DNA from: JBCBJX01 sp038522735
GTDB lineage: Bacteria > Pseudomonadota > Alphaproteobacteria > Caulobacterales > Parvularculaceae
DNA length: 39,950 bases
Direction of reading: 5' to 3'
NCBI GenBank assembly: GCA_038522735.1
Contig: JBCBJX010000018.1
Coordinates: forward strand, 1-39,950
The first letter of the stretch is position 1. Each line of letters starts with the position of its first letter. Both the position numbers and the translations under genes were made by a program. Of the stretch, positions 32,144-39,541 are shown in pieces. The notes under the pieces are model-generated. The model worked only from the letters and a program-made list of their open reading frames with translations. It was not told where the DNA came from and did not search any database.

Positions 32144-33325
32144 ATGGCCGATCTCGACACCTTCCGCGCTGAAACCCGCGCCTGGCTTGAAGCCAATTGT
32201 CCCGAGGAGATGCGTGATCCGCTGCAGGGCGAGGGCGATATCTGCTGGGGCGGGCGCAAATGGGAGTTCACCTCGGACGCCCAGAAAGTCTGGCTGGAGC
32301 GGATGGCGGCGAAGGGCTGGACCGTGCCGGAGTGGCCGGCGGAGTACGGCGGCGGCGGGCTCTCCAAGGAAGAGGCGAAGGTTCTCAAAGCCGAGATGAA
32401 GCGCATCGGCGCGCGCTCGCCTCTTGAAAGCTTCGGCATCTGGATGCTCGGCCCGGCGCTTCTGAAGTTCGGCAATGAAGAGCAGAAAAAAGAGCACCTG
32501 CCGAAAATCGCCCGCGGCGAGATCCGCTGGTGCCAGGGGTATTCCGAACCGAACGCCGGCTCCGACCTTGCGAGCCTCGCGACCAAAGCCGAGGACAAGG
32601 GCGACCATTTCCTCATCAACGGCCAGAAGGTGTGGACCTCCTACGCCGACAAGGCCGACTGGATCTTCTGCCTGGTGCGGACGGATCCGACGACGAAGCA
32701 TGAGGGCATCTCCTTCGTCCTCTTCGACATGGAGACGCCGGGCGTCTCGACGAAGCCGATCCGCCTCATCTCCGGCAAGTCGCCCTTCTGCGAGACGTTC
32801 TTCGACGATGTGAAGGCGCCGAAGGAGAACCTGGTCGGCGAGCTGAACAAAGGCTGGACCATCGCCAAATATCTGCTCACCCACGAGCGGGAGATGATCG
32901 GCGGCGGGGGCGGCGGTCTCCTCGGCGGGCGCGCGGTCGGCGAGGTGGCGGCGCAGCAGCTCGGTCTCGTCGACGGTCAGCTGGAAGACAAGATGCTCCG
33001 CACCCGCATCGCTGAAGCCGATCTCGACGGCTGGGCCTTCATGCTGACCATGGAGCGCATGAAGGACGAAGCCAAAGCCGGGCAGGGCGTCGGCGCGAAG
33101 TCCTCCATGCTTAAGTATTACGGTACCGAGCTGAACAAGCGCCGTTATGAGCTGATGATGGATTCCGGCGGCTCCGAAGCCCTCGAATGGGAGGGCGAGC
33201 GCTCGAAAGACGGCCAGCTGGCCTCTGGCTGGCTGCGTACGAAAGCGAACTCCATCGAGGGCGGCACGTCCGAGGTGATGCTCAACATCATCGCCAAGCG
33301 GGTGCTGGAGCTGCCGGGGGCTTGA
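32144..33325 (+). CDS. Acyl-CoA dehydrogenase, catalytic subunit of a probable heteromeric pair
   Basis: The 393-residue flavoprotein has WPAEYGGGGLS, CQGYSEPNAGSDLASL, NGQKVWTSYADKADW, SPFCETFFDDVKAPKENLVGELNKGW and the C-terminal NSIEGGTSEVMLNIIAKR. The Glu in IEGGTSE stands at the MCAD-type catalytic position. Its sequence style matches the FadE proteins of actinobacterial and proteobacterial sterol or bile-acid side-chain degradation, which work as alpha2beta2 complexes. The partner is the next gene. It is first in a plus-strand module with MaoC hydratase, SDR and thiolase, preceded by AGGAG about 6 bases before the ATG and directly right of the AT-rich island. Confidence 0.88.
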   Translation: MADLDTFRAETRAWLEANCPEEMRDPLQGEGDICWGGRKWEFTSDAQKVWLERMAAKGWTVPEWPAEYGGGGLSKEEAKVLKAEMKRIGARSPLESFGIWMLGPALLKFGNEEQKKEHLPKIARGEIRWCQGYSEPNAGSDLASLATKAEDKGDHFLINGQKVWTSYADKADWIFCLVRTDPTTKHEGISFVLFDMETPGVSTKPIRLISGKSPFCETFFDDVKAPKENLVGELNKGWTIAKYLLTHEREMIGGGGGGLLGGRAVGEVAAQQLGLVDGQLEDKMLRTRIAEADLDGWAFMLTMERMKDEAKAGQGVGAKSSMLKYYGTELNKRRYELMMDSGGSEALEWEGERSKDGQLASGWLRTKANSIEGGTSEVMLNIIAKRVLELPGA

Positions 33326-33338
33326 TCTCACCCACGGC

Positions 33339-33437
33339 TCCCCGCGGCTTGACCGCGGGGCCCATGGCGCCTCGGCCGCGGCGCTCGGTGCGGGTTGCGC
33401 TTGGAGTTCCATGGGTCCCGCGGTCAAGCCGCGGGAA
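33339..33437. repeat. Dispersed inverted repeat (CCCGCGGCTTGACCGCGGG family)
   Basis: A 19-base stem element CCCGCGGCTTGACCGCGGG at 33341-33359, flanked by GCCCATGG, is repeated inverted at about 33409-33435. It occupies the 203-bp gap between the two paired acyl-CoA dehydrogenase genes and could affect their relative expression. The rest of the gap shows only the ribosome-binding site of the next gene. Confidence 0.8.
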
Positions 33438-33528
33438 GTCGAGCGCGGGCGGTTCGCAACTGCATCAAACCCTTTCCCCGCGGGGCCGGCTCGGCTTTGG
33501 TGCGCCCACACCTGCAGGAGAGACCGCG

Positions 33529-34668
33529 ATGCCCCTCGTCCTCAACGAAGAACAGGAGATGCTGCGCGACGCCGCCCATGGCTGGCTGGCGGACAATGCG
33601 CCGATCGCCCAGCTTCGGAAGCTGCGCGACAGCCGCGACGAGACCGGCTTCGACCGCGGCCAGTGGCGCGAGATGGCGGAGATGGGCTGGGCGGGGATCC
33701 TCGTGCCCGAAGCCCATGGCGGGTCGGAGTTCGGCTTCATCGGCGCCGGCCTCATCGCCGAAGAGATGGGCCGTACCCTGACGGCCTCGCCGTTTCTCTC
33801 CACGGCCGTTCTCGGCGCGACGGCGCTGAACAAGGCCGGGAGCGACGCCCAGAAATCCGAGCACCTGCCCAAAATCGCCGCGGGGGAGGCGCTTTACGCC
33901 GTCGCCGTCGACGAAGGCCGCAAGCACGGGCCGGAAAAGACGGCCATGCGCGCCGAGCGCTCCGGCAACGGCTTCAGACTATCGGGCTCGAAAACCTTCG
34001 TCGCCGACGGCCATGTCGCCGATCACGTGATCGTCGCTGCGCGCACCGCCGGCGCGCCGGGGGAGGAGGCGGGGCTGACGCTCTTCCTCGTGCCGACGAA
34101 CGCGAAAGGCGTCTCGATCGAGCGCACGATCATGGTCGATAGCCGCAATTCCGCGCGCATCGACTTCGACGGCGTCGAGGTGACCGGCGACGAGGTGCTC
34201 GGCGAGGTCGATGCGGGCTTCGGCAAGCTGGAGGGCGTGTTGAACGCCGGCCGCGCCGGGCTCGCGGCGGAGCTCTCGGGCTCGGCGCAGCAGGCCTTCG
34301 AGACGACCGTTCAGTACCTCAAGGACCGCAAGCAGTTCGCAACGCCCATCGGCGCCTTCCAGGCCCTGCAGCACCGCGCGGCGCACCTGTATTCCGAGAT
34401 CGAACTTGTGAAGTCGGCGGTGTTGAAAGCCCTGCAGGATCTCGACGAGAATTTTGACTTCGCGGGTCCGACCGTCGCACTCGCGAAAGCCAAGGCGGGC
34501 GCCGTCGCCAGGCTCGCGAGCCAGGAAGGCGTGCAGATGCACGGCGGCGTCGGCATGACGGACGAATACGATATCGGCTTCTTCATGAAGCGCATCCGCG
34601 TCGCCCAGGAGATGTTCGGCGACGCCAATTTCCATGCGGATCGCCTCGCAGCGCTCCGCGGCTATTGA
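33529..34668 (+). CDS. Acyl-CoA dehydrogenase-like second subunit
   Basis: The 379-residue protein starts LNEEQEMLRDAAHGWLADNAP and contains VPEAHGGSEFGF, LSGSKTFVADG, FQALQHRAAHLYSEIEL and MHGGVGMTDEYDIGFFMKR. At its C-terminus the usual EGTSEIM loop is replaced by VAQEMFGDANFHADR, so the catalytic Glu is missing. The same is seen in the non-catalytic partner of heterotetrameric acyl-CoA dehydrogenases such as FadE28/FadE29 or pimeloyl-CoA dehydrogenases. I infer that it pairs with the protein at 32144. ATG 33529 is chosen with GGAGAG 6-11 bases upstream; the longer open frame from 33187 is repeat and overlap. Confidence 0.87.
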   Translation: MPLVLNEEQEMLRDAAHGWLADNAPIAQLRKLRDSRDETGFDRGQWREMAEMGWAGILVPEAHGGSEFGFIGAGLIAEEMGRTLTASPFLSTAVLGATALNKAGSDAQKSEHLPKIAAGEALYAVAVDEGRKHGPEKTAMRAERSGNGFRLSGSKTFVADGHVADHVIVAARTAGAPGEEAGLTLFLVPTNAKGVSIERTIMVDSRNSARIDFDGVEVTGDEVLGEVDAGFGKLEGVLNAGRAGLAAELSGSAQQAFETTVQYLKDRKQFATPIGAFQALQHRAAHLYSEIELVKSAVLKALQDLDENFDFAGPTVALAKAKAGAVARLASQEGVQMHGGVGMTDEYDIGFFMKRIRVAQEMFGDANFHADRLAALRGY

Positions 34669-34679
34669 GGAGTTTCGAC

Positions 34680-35138
34680 ATGCCCGTCGTTCCCGCGAGC
34701 GAAATTCAGAACTGGGTCGGCAAGGAGGTCGGCGTCTCCGAATGGAAGACGATCGATCAGGAGCGGATCAACGTCTTCGCCGACGTGACCGAGGACCACC
34801 AGTTCATCCATATCGACCCGGAGGCGGCTGCGAAAACGCCCTTCGGCGGGACGATCGCCCACGGCTTCCTGACGCTCTCCATGCTGTCGGCCCTCGGTGC
34901 GGGGACGTCCATCCGCCTCGAAAACGTCGCCATGGGGGTCAATTACGGCTTTGAAAAAGTGCGCTTCATGCAGCCCGTGCCTGCGGGCAAGAACATCCGC
35001 GGCCGGTTCGTCCTGAAGGACGTGAAAGAGCGCAATCCCGGCCAGTTTCAGCTCACCTATGAAGTCACGGTGGAGATCGAGGGCGTCGAGAAACCGGCCT
35101 TGATCGCCGAGTGGCTCACGCTTCAATACGTTCAGTAA
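34680..35138 (+). CDS. (R)-specific enoyl-CoA hydratase (MaoC/PhaJ family)
   Basis: This 152-residue hot-dog hydratase adds water to trans-2-enoyl-CoA to give (R)-3-hydroxyacyl-CoA. The hydratase-2 motif is ADVTEDHQFIHIDPEAA, with catalytic Asp39 and His44 at the same five-residue spacing as Asp31/His36 of PhaJ. It is followed by GTIAHGFLTLSML, also conserved in the family. TGAGGAG precedes the ATG at 34680 by 6 bases; the gene starts 11 bp after the dehydrogenase subunit and ends 13 bp before the SDR. It fits the (R)-hydroxy stereochemistry of the next enzyme. Confidence 0.92.
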   Translation: MPVVPASEIQNWVGKEVGVSEWKTIDQERINVFADVTEDHQFIHIDPEAAAKTPFGGTIAHGFLTLSMLSALGAGTSIRLENVAMGVNYGFEKVRFMQPVPAGKNIRGRFVLKDVKERNPGQFQLTYEVTVEIEGVEKPALIAEWLTLQYVQ

Positions 35139-35151
35139 CAAGAGGTTCGAG

Positions 35152-36084
35152 ATGTCCGACATCCGCTTCGACGGCAAAGTCGCAATCATCACCGGCGCCG
35201 GCAACGGCCTCGGCAAATCTCACGCCCTCGCGCTCGCCGCGCGCGGCGCGAAGGTCGTCGTCAACGATCTCGGCGGGGCGCGCGACGGCACGGGCGGGTC
35301 GCTCTCGGCGGCGGAGACCGTGGTCGAGGAGATCACGGCCAGCGGCGGCGAGGCGATCGCCAACGGCGCGAACGTGACGAAATCCGACGAGGTCGAAGCG
35401 ATGGTGAAACAGGCGATGGACGCCTGGGGCCGGGTCGACATTCTCGTCAACAACGCCGGCATTCTCCGGGACAAGAGCTTCGCGAAGATGGAGCTTTCGG
35501 ACTTTCAGCTGGTCGTCGACGTGCACCTCATGGGGACCGTGAACTGCACCAAGGCCGTCTGGCCGATCATGCGCGATCAGGCGGCGGGCTGCATCGTAGT
35601 GACGACCTCGTCCTCCGGCCTCTACGGCAATTTCGGCCAGTCGAATTACGGCGCGGCGAAGCTTGGCGTCGTCGGCCTCATGAACACGCTGGTGCTCGAA
35701 GGCGCGAAGTACAACATCCGCGTCAACGCTCTGTCGCCCGTCGCGCTCACGCGCATGACCGAGGATCTCGGGTTCAATGAGGAGGCCGCCGACCTGCTGA
35801 CGCCCGAAGCCGTCACCGCCGGTCTCGTCTGGCTCGTCTCCGATGACGGCCCGAACCGCTTCATCCTCGACGCCGGCGCCGGCGGCTACGCGCGCACCGT
35901 CATCGTACAGACGGACGGCGCCTATCTCAAAACCGACGAACAGACGCCGGAAAACGTCGCCGCGCTGTTCGAGAAAATCGACGACCGCACCACGGTGCAC
36001 GAGCACCAGTCGGGCGCCGGCCAGTCGGTCAATTTCTTCGGCAAGGCGAGCGAAGCCTACGGCAAGGCCATGACCCGCCGCTAA
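35152..36084 (+). CDS. SDR: (R)-3-hydroxyacyl-CoA dehydrogenase, MFE-2/HSD17B4-like
   Basis: The 310-residue enzyme resembles the dehydrogenase domain of peroxisomal multifunctional enzyme 2. It has GAGNGLGKSHALALAARGAKVVVNDLGG at the N-terminus (NAD-binding with Asp after the second strand), NNAG, catalytic Tyr166 and Lys170 in YGAAK, and PVALTRMT. A C-terminal extension of about 50 residues after the SDR core (ENVAALFEKIDD) is usual in this group. It oxidises the (R)-3-hydroxyacyl-CoA produced by the MaoC protein 13 bp upstream. The stand-alone dehydrogenase and hydratase genes equal the split domains of MFE-2. Confidence 0.9.
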   Translation: MSDIRFDGKVAIITGAGNGLGKSHALALAARGAKVVVNDLGGARDGTGGSLSAAETVVEEITASGGEAIANGANVTKSDEVEAMVKQAMDAWGRVDILVNNAGILRDKSFAKMELSDFQLVVDVHLMGTVNCTKAVWPIMRDQAAGCIVVTTSSSGLYGNFGQSNYGAAKLGVVGLMNTLVLEGAKYNIRVNALSPVALTRMTEDLGFNEEAADLLTPEAVTAGLVWLVSDDGPNRFILDAGAGGYARTVIVQTDGAYLKTDEQTPENVAALFEKIDDRTTVHEHQSGAGQSVNFFGKASEAYGKAMTRR

Positions 36085-36121
36085 TCCCGTTTTTCAGCGC
36101 TCTAACCAAAGGAAAAGCGCC

Positions 36122-37318
36122 ATGAGAGAAGCCGTCATCGTCTCCACCGCACGCACGCCGATCGGCAAGGCCTATCGCGGCGCGTTCAACAACACGCCGA
36201 CGCCGACGCTTGGCGGCCATGCGATCAAAAACGCCGTCGAGCGCGCCAAGGTCGATCCGGCCGAGGTCGAGGACGTCGTTTTCGGCGCCGCGCTTCAGCA
36301 GGGCACAGCCTTCCAGAACCACGCCCGTCAGGCGCTCGTGCGCGGCGGCCTGCCGGTGACCGTCTCCGGACAGTCCATCGACCGTCAGTGCGCGTCCGGC
36401 ATGATGGCGATCGCGACCGCCGCCAAGCAGGTGATTTCGGACGGCATGGACGTGGTCGTCGGCGGCGGCGGCGAAAGTATCTCCATGAACCAGACGGACA
36501 AAATGTTCGTGAACCCCGACCCGTGGATCCTCGCGAACAAGCCGTCCCTCTACATGGCGATGATCGAGACCGCCGAGATCGTCGCCGAGCGCTACGGCGT
36601 CTCCAAGGAGGCGCAGGACGAATACGCCGCCCAGTCGCAGGCGCGCACCCACGCCGCCCAGGAGGCGGGCAAGTTCGACGACGAGATCGTGCCGCTCCCC
36701 TCGGTCATGAAATTCATGAACAAGGAGACGGGCGAGGTCTCCGATGTCGAGACGACGCTCGAGAAAGACGAAGGCAACCGTCCGGGTACGACAGCGGAAA
36801 GCCTCGCGGGCCTGAAGCTCGTCTTCCAGGGCGGCCAGCAGGTGAAGGAAGGCAAATACATCACCGCCGGCAACGCCTCGCAGCTCTCCGACGGCGCCTC
36901 GGCAGCGGTGGTGATGGAGGCGAAGCTCGCCGAGCAGCGCGGGCTTCAGCCCCTCGGCATTTATCGCGGCATGGCGGTCGCCGGTCTAGAGCCGGACGAA
37001 ATGGGCATCGGCCCCGTTTACGCCGTGCCCAAACTTCTTGAGAAGAACGGCCTCAAGATGGACGATATTGGCCTGTGGGAGCTGAACGAGGCTTTCGCCG
37101 TCCAGGTTCTTTATTGCCGCGACAAGCTCGGCATCCCCGACGAAAACCTGAATGTGAACGGCGGCGCCATCTCCATCGGCCACCCTTACGGCATGTCCGG
37201 CGCGCGGATGGTCGGCCACGCCCTCATCGAGGGCAAGCGCCGGGGCGTCAAATACGTCGTCTGCACCATGTGCGTCGGCGGCGGCATGGGCGCGGCGGGG
37301 CTGTTCGAGGTCGCGTAA
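36122..37318 (+). CDS. Acetyl-CoA acyltransferase (thiolase)
   Basis: The last enzyme of the beta-oxidation module cleaves 3-oxoacyl-CoA with CoA. The 398-residue degradative-type thiolase carries nucleophile Cys90 in DRQCASGM, NEAFAVQ, His354 in GGAISIGHPYGMSGAR and Cys384 in CTMCVGGGMG, so all catalytic residues are present. Start ATG 36122 has AAGGAAAA upstream; the gap to the SDR is 37 bp. A stem-loop with a T-run follows about 145 bp downstream. Chain-length preference is not readable; context suggests isoprenoid or sterol-chain acyl groups. Confidence 0.93.
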   Translation: MREAVIVSTARTPIGKAYRGAFNNTPTPTLGGHAIKNAVERAKVDPAEVEDVVFGAALQQGTAFQNHARQALVRGGLPVTVSGQSIDRQCASGMMAIATAAKQVISDGMDVVVGGGGESISMNQTDKMFVNPDPWILANKPSLYMAMIETAEIVAERYGVSKEAQDEYAAQSQARTHAAQEAGKFDDEIVPLPSVMKFMNKETGEVSDVETTLEKDEGNRPGTTAESLAGLKLVFQGGQQVKEGKYITAGNASQLSDGASAAVVMEAKLAEQRGLQPLGIYRGMAVAGLEPDEMGIGPVYAVPKLLEKNGLKMDDIGLWELNEAFAVQVLYCRDKLGIPDENLNVNGGAISIGHPYGMSGARMVGHALIEGKRRGVKYVVCTMCVGGGMGAAGLFEVA

Positions 37319-37327
37319 ACCGCTTCA

Positions 37328-37484
37328 CCCCTCTCCCCCGGGAGAGGGGCCGGGGGTGAGGGGGTGCGATCTCACCTCCGCCAGGACGTTTGCGGACCAC
37401 AAGACGCCAGCACGACAAACCAAGTTCTGTAAGGGCGGACGCTGACGTTCCCCGCACCCCAACCCCTCTCCCGTGGGAGAGGGG
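37328..37484. repeat. Composite inverted repeat (CCCCTCTCCC...GGGAGAGGGG family)
   Basis: Two near-identical palindromes with CCCCTCTCCC / GGGAGAGGGG arms (about 37328-37349 and 37463-37484) lie inverted with adjoining GGGGTGAGGGGGTGCG / CCCCGCACCCC. They fill the 178-bp gap between the thiolase and the convergent phosphatase gene. It is a sibling of the element at 29361-29520. Confidence 0.8.
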
Positions 37485-37490
37485 CTTTTT
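37463..37490 (+). terminator. Rho-independent terminator-like stem-loop after the thiolase operon
   Basis: Arms CCCCTCTCCC and GGGAGAGGGG form a strong stem with a 2-base GT loop region and are followed by CTTTTT (37485-37490). It would end plus-strand transcription from the beta-oxidation operon just before the convergent phosphatase gene's 3' end at 37497. Confidence 0.6.
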
Positions 37491-37496
37491 CTGTTA

Positions 37497-39284
37497 TCAG
37501 AGCGCCAGCCCGATCTTGCCCCAGAAGCCCGGGCCGCCGTCATTGACGAAGTCGTATTTGAAGAGCGCCTCATCCTCGACGGGGACATGCCGGATACGGT
37601 CGAATTCGATCGTGCCGTTCGCTTTCCTGAAGCCGAAGGACGCAAGGACGTAGGCCTCGTATTCGGGGCTTTCGACGGTCGAGAGAGCGACGAAGTCCGC
37701 TGAACCGCGCCCGTCCGCGTCGAGCGTCAGGGCGATATAGCCGCGGGTGTCGCCGGAATAATATCGGACGGATTCGTTATCGCGGTTGATGAGGCGGGCG
37801 AGGTCTTTCGACCGCTCGCCGAGGAACGACCCTGCGCCGGGGGAGGAAACCGCGGACGTTCCGAACTCGATCCCCATGCTGTCGCCGGCCTCTGTCGCAA
37901 GATCGTTCGCCCACCACGTGTGGGTGTCGCCCGTAACGACGAGGAGGTCGCTCGCGCCGGCGGTCCGCGCCATATCGTAGAAACGCTCGCGCGCCGCCGG
38001 ATAGCCGTCCCACGCATCAAGATTGAGCGGAAGTCCGAGCTTGGAGAACTCGACGAAGGCCCGGATGCCGTCCCAGTCCTTTTCGATTTCCAGCATCGCC
38101 TCTTCATCAATGTAAGGCGAGAGGTCGGCGGCGAGGACCTGCGCCATGATGATCTGGTTGCCGACCATCCGCCACGTCTTGCCCTGCTCGACGGATTTCG
38201 AGAGCGCGTTTGAAAGATAACGCTCCTGTTCCGCGCCGATCATCATCCGGTCCTCGGCGCCGAGGATGCTCTTCCGGAAGTTTTCAATGTCTTCAGGGGT
38301 CTTCAGGGTCGGGACAATGTCCGCGTATTCGAGCTGCAGAGAGCGGGCGGTGAGGCGCGTCTCGATGGTCGCGAGCGTCATGAGGTCGCCGAACTCGAAG
38401 GCGCGATAGAGATCCTGACGGGTCTTGCCGGGACGCGGATCGCGCACCGGCATCCATTCGTAGTAGGCCTGCATCGCGGCGGCGAGGCGATCACGCCACG
38501 GGCCTTCGCCCTCGCCGGGGTCGTGGTTCTCCGCGCCGTCCGCCCATGTATTGTTCGCCGTCTCATGGTCGTCCCAGAGCGCGATCAGCGGGTGGGCGGC
38601 GAGCATGGCCTGGGAGCCGGCGTCCGATTTGTACTGGGCGTGGCGGAGGCGATAATCTTCCAGCGTGATGATCTCCTTCGGCGGGTTGTGTTCCCGGCCG
38701 AGGCGTTTTCCGACTTCCGCGCCGTACCCGTCCGGCCCGTACTCGTAGATGTAGTCGCCAAGGTGAATCACCGCGTTCAGATCCGTGCGGCGGGCGATAT
38801 GGTCGTAGGCGTTGAAGTACCCGAACGGATAGTTCGAGCACGACATGACGGCGAACTTCAGCTGCTCGACGGATCCCTCGGGCAGGGTTCGCGTCCGGCC
38901 CGAAGGCGAGACGGCGTCGCCCGTGCGGAAGCGGTAATAATAGGTCGTTCCGGGCGCGAGGCCTTCGGCGACGACCTTCACCGTGTAGTCCCGCGCCGCC
39001 GACGTCTCGTAAACGCCGCGGGCGACGGGCTTCGTGAACTCGGCGTCCTCCGCCACCTCCCAGGTTACCGGGACGGCGCCGAGGGCCGAAACGCTCGCCC
39101 GGGTCCAGAGGACGACGCTGTCGGCCGCCGGATCGCCGGAAGCGACGCCGTGGGCGAACACGTTGTTCCGCTGCGGGATTTTGACGACGAAGGCCTCGCG
39201 ATAGGGCGCCCCGGCGCAGGCGGCCGCGCTCAGAGCCGCGGTTCCGGCGAGCGCCCCGCGGCGCGTCGTCTTGAAAGTCGTCAT
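37497..39284 (-). CDS. phoD: PhoD-like alkaline phosphatase/phosphodiesterase, Tat-exported
   Basis: This secreted metallophosphatase has 595 residues. The N-terminus has a twin-arginine signal (TTRRGALAG) running into SAAACAG, possibly a Tat lipoprotein. The PhoD N-terminal domain (FAHGVASGDPAADSVVLWTR) and then the catalytic domain follow: SCSNYPFG, VIHLGDYIYEYG, LWDDHETANN and VVTGDTHTWW are the metal-binding blocks. It hydrolyses phosphodiesters or monoesters in the periplasm or at the membrane. No recognisable Pho-box was found in front of it; the promoter candidate is at 39306-39334. It is convergent with the thiolase gene. Confidence 0.88.
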   Translation of the reverse strand: MTTFKTTRRGALAGTAALSAAACAGAPYREAFVVKIPQRNNVFAHGVASGDPAADSVVLWTRASVSALGAVPVTWEVAEDAEFTKPVARGVYETSAARDYTVKVVAEGLAPGTTYYYRFRTGDAVSPSGRTRTLPEGSVEQLKFAVMSCSNYPFGYFNAYDHIARRTDLNAVIHLGDYIYEYGPDGYGAEVGKRLGREHNPPKEIITLEDYRLRHAQYKSDAGSQAMLAAHPLIALWDDHETANNTWADGAENHDPGEGEGPWRDRLAAAMQAYYEWMPVRDPRPGKTRQDLYRAFEFGDLMTLATIETRLTARSLQLEYADIVPTLKTPEDIENFRKSILGAEDRMMIGAEQERYLSNALSKSVEQGKTWRMVGNQIIMAQVLAADLSPYIDEEAMLEIEKDWDGIRAFVEFSKLGLPLNLDAWDGYPAARERFYDMARTAGASDLLVVTGDTHTWWANDLATEAGDSMGIEFGTSAVSSPGAGSFLGERSKDLARLINRDNESVRYYSGDTRGYIALTLDADGRGSADFVALSTVESPEYEAYVLASFGFRKANGTIEFDRIRHVPVEDEALFKYDFVNDGGPGFWGKIGLAL

Positions 39285-39305
39285 GGTCGTCCCCTCGCAA
39301 ATCTC

Positions 39306-39334
39306 ATTATTCGCCTAACGACCGATGATAACAG
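39306..39334 (-). promoter_or_regulatory. Candidate promoter of the phosphatase gene
   Basis: On the minus strand CTGTTA (39334-39329) and AATAAT (39311-39306) are 17 bases apart, 21 bases before the ATG at 39284. The -10 is good, the -35 weak. The remainder of the 257-bp gap to gltD holds no feature I can support. Confidence 0.35.
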
Positions 39335-39541
39335 ATCGATGTCAGTCGCTCCGACGCCGGCGTGCGGCTGCGAAGAGACCTATCCCGCCATGCGGCCGAT
39401 CGCCCGTCAGCCGCTGACATGCAAGGATTTTGGTGGAATCTGCCAATACTCGCACCTGTCAGGAAAGATTGCACCCGTTTCGGGTTTTGTGCGATCGCCG
39501 GGCGCTTTATGCTGCAGCGCCGCGCTCGAAGGATCCGGCCC

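Noticed and set aside
32117..33511. 464-codon minus-strand frame opposite the acyl-CoA dehydrogenase
   Set aside because: It runs through a palindromic repeat and shows no family similarity; the sense-strand dehydrogenase is certain.
14619..37490. CRISPR array from recurrent repeats
   Set aside because: The repeats are palindromic pairs scattered over kilobases, not direct repeats with uniform spacers, and no cas gene is present.
39460..39500. Inverted repeat ATTGCAC...GTGCGAT as a gltD operator
   Set aside because: Arms are short with a mismatch and a long spacer; no known nitrogen-control consensus was found.
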